Source: Nitrososphaerales archaeon TH5894
GTDB lineage: Archaea; Thermoproteota; Nitrososphaeria; Nitrososphaerales; Nitrososphaeraceae
Assembly (NCBI GenBank): GCA_014523485.1
Contig: JAATVK010000038.1
Span: 1 to 9,861 of the forward strand
Reading direction: 5' to 3'
DNA: 9,861 bases
Shown: positions 7,544-9,861 of the stretch, piece by piece
Layout: every line of letters starts with the position of its first letter
Numbering within the stretch: position 1 is the stretch's first letter
The notes under the pieces: model-generated
Told to the model about the DNA's origin: nothing
Seen by the model: only the letters and a program-made list of their open reading frames with translations
The model's database searches: none
Position numbers and translations under genes: made by a program

Positions 7544-7563
7544 TATTTCATAATATGAGATAT
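7544..7563 (+). repeat. 20-bp direct repeat, copy 1
   Basis: TATTTCATAATATGAGATAT is repeated exactly at 7636-7655. Each copy contains the dyad TCATA-A-TATGA, so each could bind a dimeric regulator. After each copy a looser similarity (CG, then a TATTATT-like stretch) continues. Confidence 0.65.
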
Positions 7564-7635
7564 ACGCTTATTATTACACATCTTAACCGGGTTCTGGTAC
7601 CCAATTCCCCTTATATCAGGATTATCCAACCGATA

Positions 7636-7655
7636 TATTTCATAATATGAGATAT
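7636..7655 (+). repeat. 20-bp direct repeat, copy 2
   Basis: This is the exact second copy of the 7544-7563 repeat, 92 bp downstream (start to start), which is roughly nine helical turns. It overlaps the palindrome ATATCGATAT and ends about 150 bp before the receiver gene. Confidence 0.65.
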
Positions 7656-7806
7656 CGATATTATTGTTTCAAAAATAATAGTAATCGTTAATGGTATATT
7701 ATAAAGTTCTTCGAGTCCACGGGAAAGAAATAAAGCACAAGTTGGATAACTTAGTTAGAAATGGAGTAAAAATTTATCATCACCAATAACAATAATTAAT
7801 ATATAA

Positions 7807-8208
7807 ATGAAGAGAAACATCTTGATAATTGATGATGATGTAGAAACTTCTCTGAAATATAAAAAATGGTTAGAAGAAGAAGCAAAAGAGGTTTTCAATA
7901 TAACTCTAATAGATGATCCAGAATTGGCAGAACAAAATTTCAAACCAGGTAATTATGATCTTGTTCTCATTGGTTTTAGAATGTCAGTAATGGATGGATT
8001 TGATCTTTATGATAGGTTAAATAAATTATCAAAAAAGGTACAAGATACACCAACAAAAGAATTTAAGATTTGTTTTATGACTTCATCAAGAATCAATTAT
8101 AAAGCCTTAACAGAAATTCATCCTGACTTTGGAGAAGAATGTTATGTATGCAAACAAGTTGAAAAAGAAGTTTTTATCAAACAGGTTTATTCTTTAATAT
8201 CTCCTTAG
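7807..8208 (+). CDS. Stand-alone receiver domain with Asp-to-Gly at phosphosite
   Basis: This 133-residue protein is a single response-regulator receiver domain with no output domain. Landmarks are LIIDDD (acidic Asp9/Asp10), the LIGFRMSVMDGF stretch that corresponds to the usual LLDIRMPxMDGF, FMTSS with Thr92, and CYVCKQV with Lys116. The phosphoacceptor position is Gly56, encoded by GGT where GAT would give Asp, so normal Asp phosphorylation is impossible. The remaining switch residues are present. It may be a constitutive or phosphate-independent partner for another signalling protein, or an early-stage decaying gene. The next gene downstream on this strand is a class III cyclase, 663 nt away. 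No Shine-Dalgarno site precedes the ATG and an AT-rich stretch lies directly upstream, suggesting a leaderless transcript. Two 20-bp repeats upstream may control it. Family is firm; function is open. Confidence 0.87.
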   Translation: MKRNILIIDDDVETSLKYKKWLEEEAKEVFNITLIDDPELAEQNFKPGNYDLVLIGFRMSVMDGFDLYDRLNKLSKKVQDTPTKEFKICFMTSSRINYKALTEIHPDFGEECYVCKQVEKEVFIKQVYSLISP

Positions 8209-8282
8209 ATAGTAAAGTGGTTTTAGTTTTACAAAGGAATTATCTTTAAATATTAATATAAAACACAAGTAATATTAACGCC

Positions 8283-8289
8283 TTTTTTT
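8283..8289 (+). terminator. Oligo-T terminator after receiver gene
   Basis: Seven consecutive Ts lie about 75 nt past the stop codon of the receiver gene, a typical archaeal termination signal. No hairpin is evident. Confidence 0.4.
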
Positions 8290-8481
8290 AATAACAACAA
8301 AAATATTTAACCTATACAGGTTTGACAATTGAAATAAGTTTAAATTGTACCTCACAGAATAAGCAGAAATTCCAGTTTAGAAAGAAAGAAAGAGATACAT
8401 AATAGGAGTAAAAATAAAAACACTACATAATAGAGAATAATCCAATTTAAAGAAATCTGTACACCTAAATGTTGTATGTAC

Positions 8482-8493
8482 CTATTTAAATAG
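8482..8493. repeat. 12-bp perfect palindrome
   Basis: CTATTTAAATAG is its own reverse complement. It could be an operator or a bidirectional TATA-like element; at this base composition chance is also possible. Confidence 0.4.
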
Positions 8494-8739
8494 AATTATA
8501 GAATTTTATTTCTCAGCATAAATTTAGAATGCAGCATCTTCTATATTCTGTCAAAATAATACCTATAATAAGATCTAGATTTCTATTTTTATATTCTAGT
8601 TATTTACAATTGTTCGTTCATATATCTATATCCTAAATCTCATGTTCTTGAATGACGAATATTGTGGCCATAAATATAGATATAATATAATATAGTGTTC
8701 AACTATATCTTAGTAATTTAAATTTGAATTTTTTGCATA

Positions 8740-8748
8740 TATTTAAAA
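8740..8748 (+). promoter_or_regulatory. Possible TATA box for second cyclase
   Basis: TATTTAAAA resembles an archaeal TATA element. Initiation about 26 nt downstream would start near 8770, giving a leader of about 100 nt that contains the long hairpin and the GGTGAGG site. Confidence 0.3.
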
Positions 8749-8785
8749 GGAGTATTTTTTCAAATAAAAATATAATTATAATAGG

Positions 8786-8827
8786 ATATAATTAATGAGA
8801 ATTTATGAAAATTCTAATTAATTATAT
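8786..8827 (+). promoter_or_regulatory. Long hairpin (19-bp arms, 4-nt loop) before cyclase
   Basis: Arms 8786-8804 and 8809-8827 pair at 18 of 19 positions (only G8797 against A8816 fails) around the loop ATGA. The stem is almost all A-T. No T-run follows, so it is not a typical terminator. It ends 33 nt before the GGTGAGG site, so it could be a leader-RNA structure or a DNA operator for the cyclase gene. Confidence 0.6.
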
Positions 8828-8860
8828 ATAATAACATGTTCCTTAATTAGATAAGATAAT

Positions 8861-8867
8861 GGTGAGG
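8861..8867 (+). promoter_or_regulatory. Strong Shine-Dalgarno site pointing to a non-ATG start
   Basis: GGTGAGG is the best archaeal-type ribosome-binding match in the window. It is followed after 4 nt by ATA in the cyclase frame at 8872, not by a canonical start. An ATG at 8859 overlaps the site but reads only six codons (to TGA at 8877-8879) in another frame. Confidence 0.5.
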
Positions 8868-8871
8868 AAAT

Positions 8872-9861
8872 ATACCTGATAATATAGAGCAAACAACTAC
8901 TATAATCAATTTATACAATTCAGGAATTAATCCAGAAGTAATAGCATTAGAATTAGACATAGAATATGATACTGTCATGCAAGTAATTAGGAATGAGCAG
9001 ATAAAAAAACAAAAAAAAACCGAAACGAATATTGACAATCAATTTCTTAACAAATTATATCTTGATGCAATTATTGATGTTGAGTCAGTCATAAAGGATT
9101 CCCAAGTTAGAATATGGAAATCTTTGAAAGCAAATCCTGAGTTTAATATTTCTCTCAATGAATCTCAAAAGATATTGGAAAAGTTTATGGAATCAAAAAT
9201 AAAGCTGGTAATTTTAAATATTGACTTGGTAGGTTCGACTAAAATGTCGTTAAATTTGTCTATTGATAGACTCACAACAATAATTAGAGCATTTGCTCAA
9301 GAAATGACTATACTAATATCTATGTATGGAGGATATGTTTTAAAATATATTGGAGATGCAGTGTTAGCATTTTTTGTAGTAGACACAAATGATACTAAAA
9401 ATTCCTATGATAATAAGAACAATGCAAAATTTACTAGTAGTCCTGACAATTTTGATTCTCTTCCCTACAGTAATGTAATAAGCTGTGCATATACTATGAT
9501 TAAAGTAATTCAAGAAGGTATAAATCCAATTTTAAATCAAAATGATTACCCTGACTTAAAAGTAAGGATAGGAATCAACTTTGGAGAAATTGCAGTAGTT
9601 ATGTATGGTGTAGATATGGATGAATATAATAATATAATATTGAAAAGACCACATCTTGACCTTATAGGATATACCATTAGTATAGTAATAAAGATGACTT
9701 CTTTAGCCAAACTAGATCATATTGTTATTGGTGAAGAATTATTTGGTATGTTAGAGGGAAAGCTGAAAGATGCTTTTAAACAATTATCAATTCCTGCCGA
9801 TCTATGGAGTTATTCGGCTGAAACTACAGGGAAAATATATAGTGTGTATGAAAATATATCA
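8872..9861 (+). CDS. Class III nucleotide cyclase with HTH-like N-terminus (partial)
   Basis: The frame is open to the window end (330 codons seen), so the C-terminus is missing. Numbering from 8872, residues about 11-36 (YNSGINPEVIALELDIEYD region) look like a helix-turn-helix. A helical linker with the stretch RIWKSLKANPEFNISLNE follows. From about 114 there is a class III cyclase domain: ILNIDLVGSTK with first metal Asp118, LKYIGDAVLAFF with Lys158 and second metal Asp162, and DLIGYTISIVIKM with Asp263. The NxxxR motif reads Ser270 and Lys274, so the family's Asn and Arg are both changed and activity is uncertain. The start is a problem: TGA at 8863-8865 is in frame upstream, no ATG/GTG/TTG occurs before ATG 8977, and that ATG would delete most of the HTH-like part. 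The ATA at 8872, 4 nt after GGTGAGG, is the position an ATG would be expected. It is a distant paralogue of the cyclase at 1974. Confidence 0.85.
   Translation, partial: MPDNIEQTTTIINLYNSGINPEVIALELDIEYDTVMQVIRNEQIKKQKKTETNIDNQFLNKLYLDAIIDVESVIKDSQVRIWKSLKANPEFNISLNESQKILEKFMESKIKLVILNIDLVGSTKMSLNLSIDRLTTIIRAFAQEMTILISMYGGYVLKYIGDAVLAFFVVDTNDTKNSYDNKNNAKFTSSPDNFDSLPYSNVISCAYTMIKVIQEGINPILNQNDYPDLKVRIGINFGEIAVVMYGVDMDEYNNIILKRPHLDLIGYTISIVIKMTSLAKLDHIVIGEELFGMLEGKLKDAFKQLSIPADLWSYSAETTGKIYSVYENIS

Larger units (their letters stand above)
7368..7806. other. Divergent intergenic region with paired repeats
   Basis: The 439-bp region separates the divergent DUF421 and receiver genes and should hold both promoters. 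It contains the two 20-bp direct repeats (7544-7563, 7636-7655), the palindrome ATATCGATAT at 7652-7661, and a small GC-richer inverted repeat (GGGT 7589-7592, ACCC 7599-7602). I see no coding sequence in it. Confidence 0.5.
8209..8871. other. Long intergenic region and leader of second cyclase
   Basis: The 663-bp gap has no gene I can support. It holds a T7 tract (8283-8289) that may end the receiver transcript, a 12-bp palindrome (8482-8493), a TATA-like stretch (8740-8748), a long hairpin (8786-8827) and a strong Shine-Dalgarno sequence (8861-8867). The last three suggest that the final 100 bp are the leader of the cyclase gene that follows. Confidence 0.5.

Noticed and set aside
7586..7610. 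T-arm-like sequence GGTTCTGGTACC suggesting a tRNA remnant or attachment site
   Set aside because: The stem is only 4 bp with a 6-nt loop, and no acceptor, D or anticodon arm can be found around it.
7755..7943. 62-codon minus-strand open frame
   Set aside because: It overlaps the start of the receiver gene on the opposite strand and is its Ser/Phe-rich antisense shadow.
8847..9038. 63-codon minus-strand open frame
   Set aside because: It is antisense to the N-terminal HTH-like part of the second cyclase and has no features of its own.

Overview
The window is AT-rich (clearly below one third G+C, with the gaps richer in A+T than the genes). It looks like a Nitrososphaeria (Thaumarchaeota) chromosome, most like the soil Nitrososphaera/Nitrosocosmicus type. 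The basis is TATA-like boxes about 25-30 nt before several genes, short oligo-T stretches after genes, a COG2406-type ferritin remnant, a DUF421 protein, and several class III cyclase and receiver-domain signalling proteins. The organism call is inference; there is no rRNA, tRNA, insertion sequence or CRISPR here to confirm it.

Layout. 1-523: no supported gene. 524-1013 (-): a ferritin-like diiron gene destroyed by two in-frame stops and at least three frameshifts, with a 25-bp dyad over its old start. 1014-1973: long gap with an 18-bp perfect palindrome and a small hairpin. 1974-3134 (+): class III nucleotide cyclase fused to a C-terminal receiver domain. 3433-5046 (+): membrane histidine kinase. 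5047-5822: gap with weak coding-like debris. 5823-6371 (-): RNase H-fold protein with a TATA box placed for a leaderless transcript. 6372-6833: gap holding a possible decayed small membrane-protein gene. 6834-7367 (-): DUF421/YetF-like membrane protein. 7368-7806: gap with a 20-bp direct repeat. 7807-8208 (+): stand-alone receiver protein whose phosphoacceptor Asp is Gly. 8209-8871: gap with a 12-bp palindrome and a 19-bp-arm hairpin. 8872-9861 (+): a second class III cyclase, cut by the window end, with an HTH-like N-terminus and no canonical start codon at the expected place.

How the genes may work together. Four of the six intact genes belong to signal transduction. The kinase and the cyclase-receiver protein are adjacent and co-directional, and all canonical phosphotransfer residues are present in both (His318 in the kinase, Asp319 in the receiver). 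The simplest inference is a two-component system whose output is cyclic-nucleotide synthesis or cyclase-fold signalling rather than transcription. The second pair is a phosphorylation-deficient receiver followed by a cyclase. In both cyclases the usual transition-state Arg is Lys, so product formation cannot be assumed. The large gaps and decayed genes suggest a region that is eroding and accumulating lineage-specific regulators.
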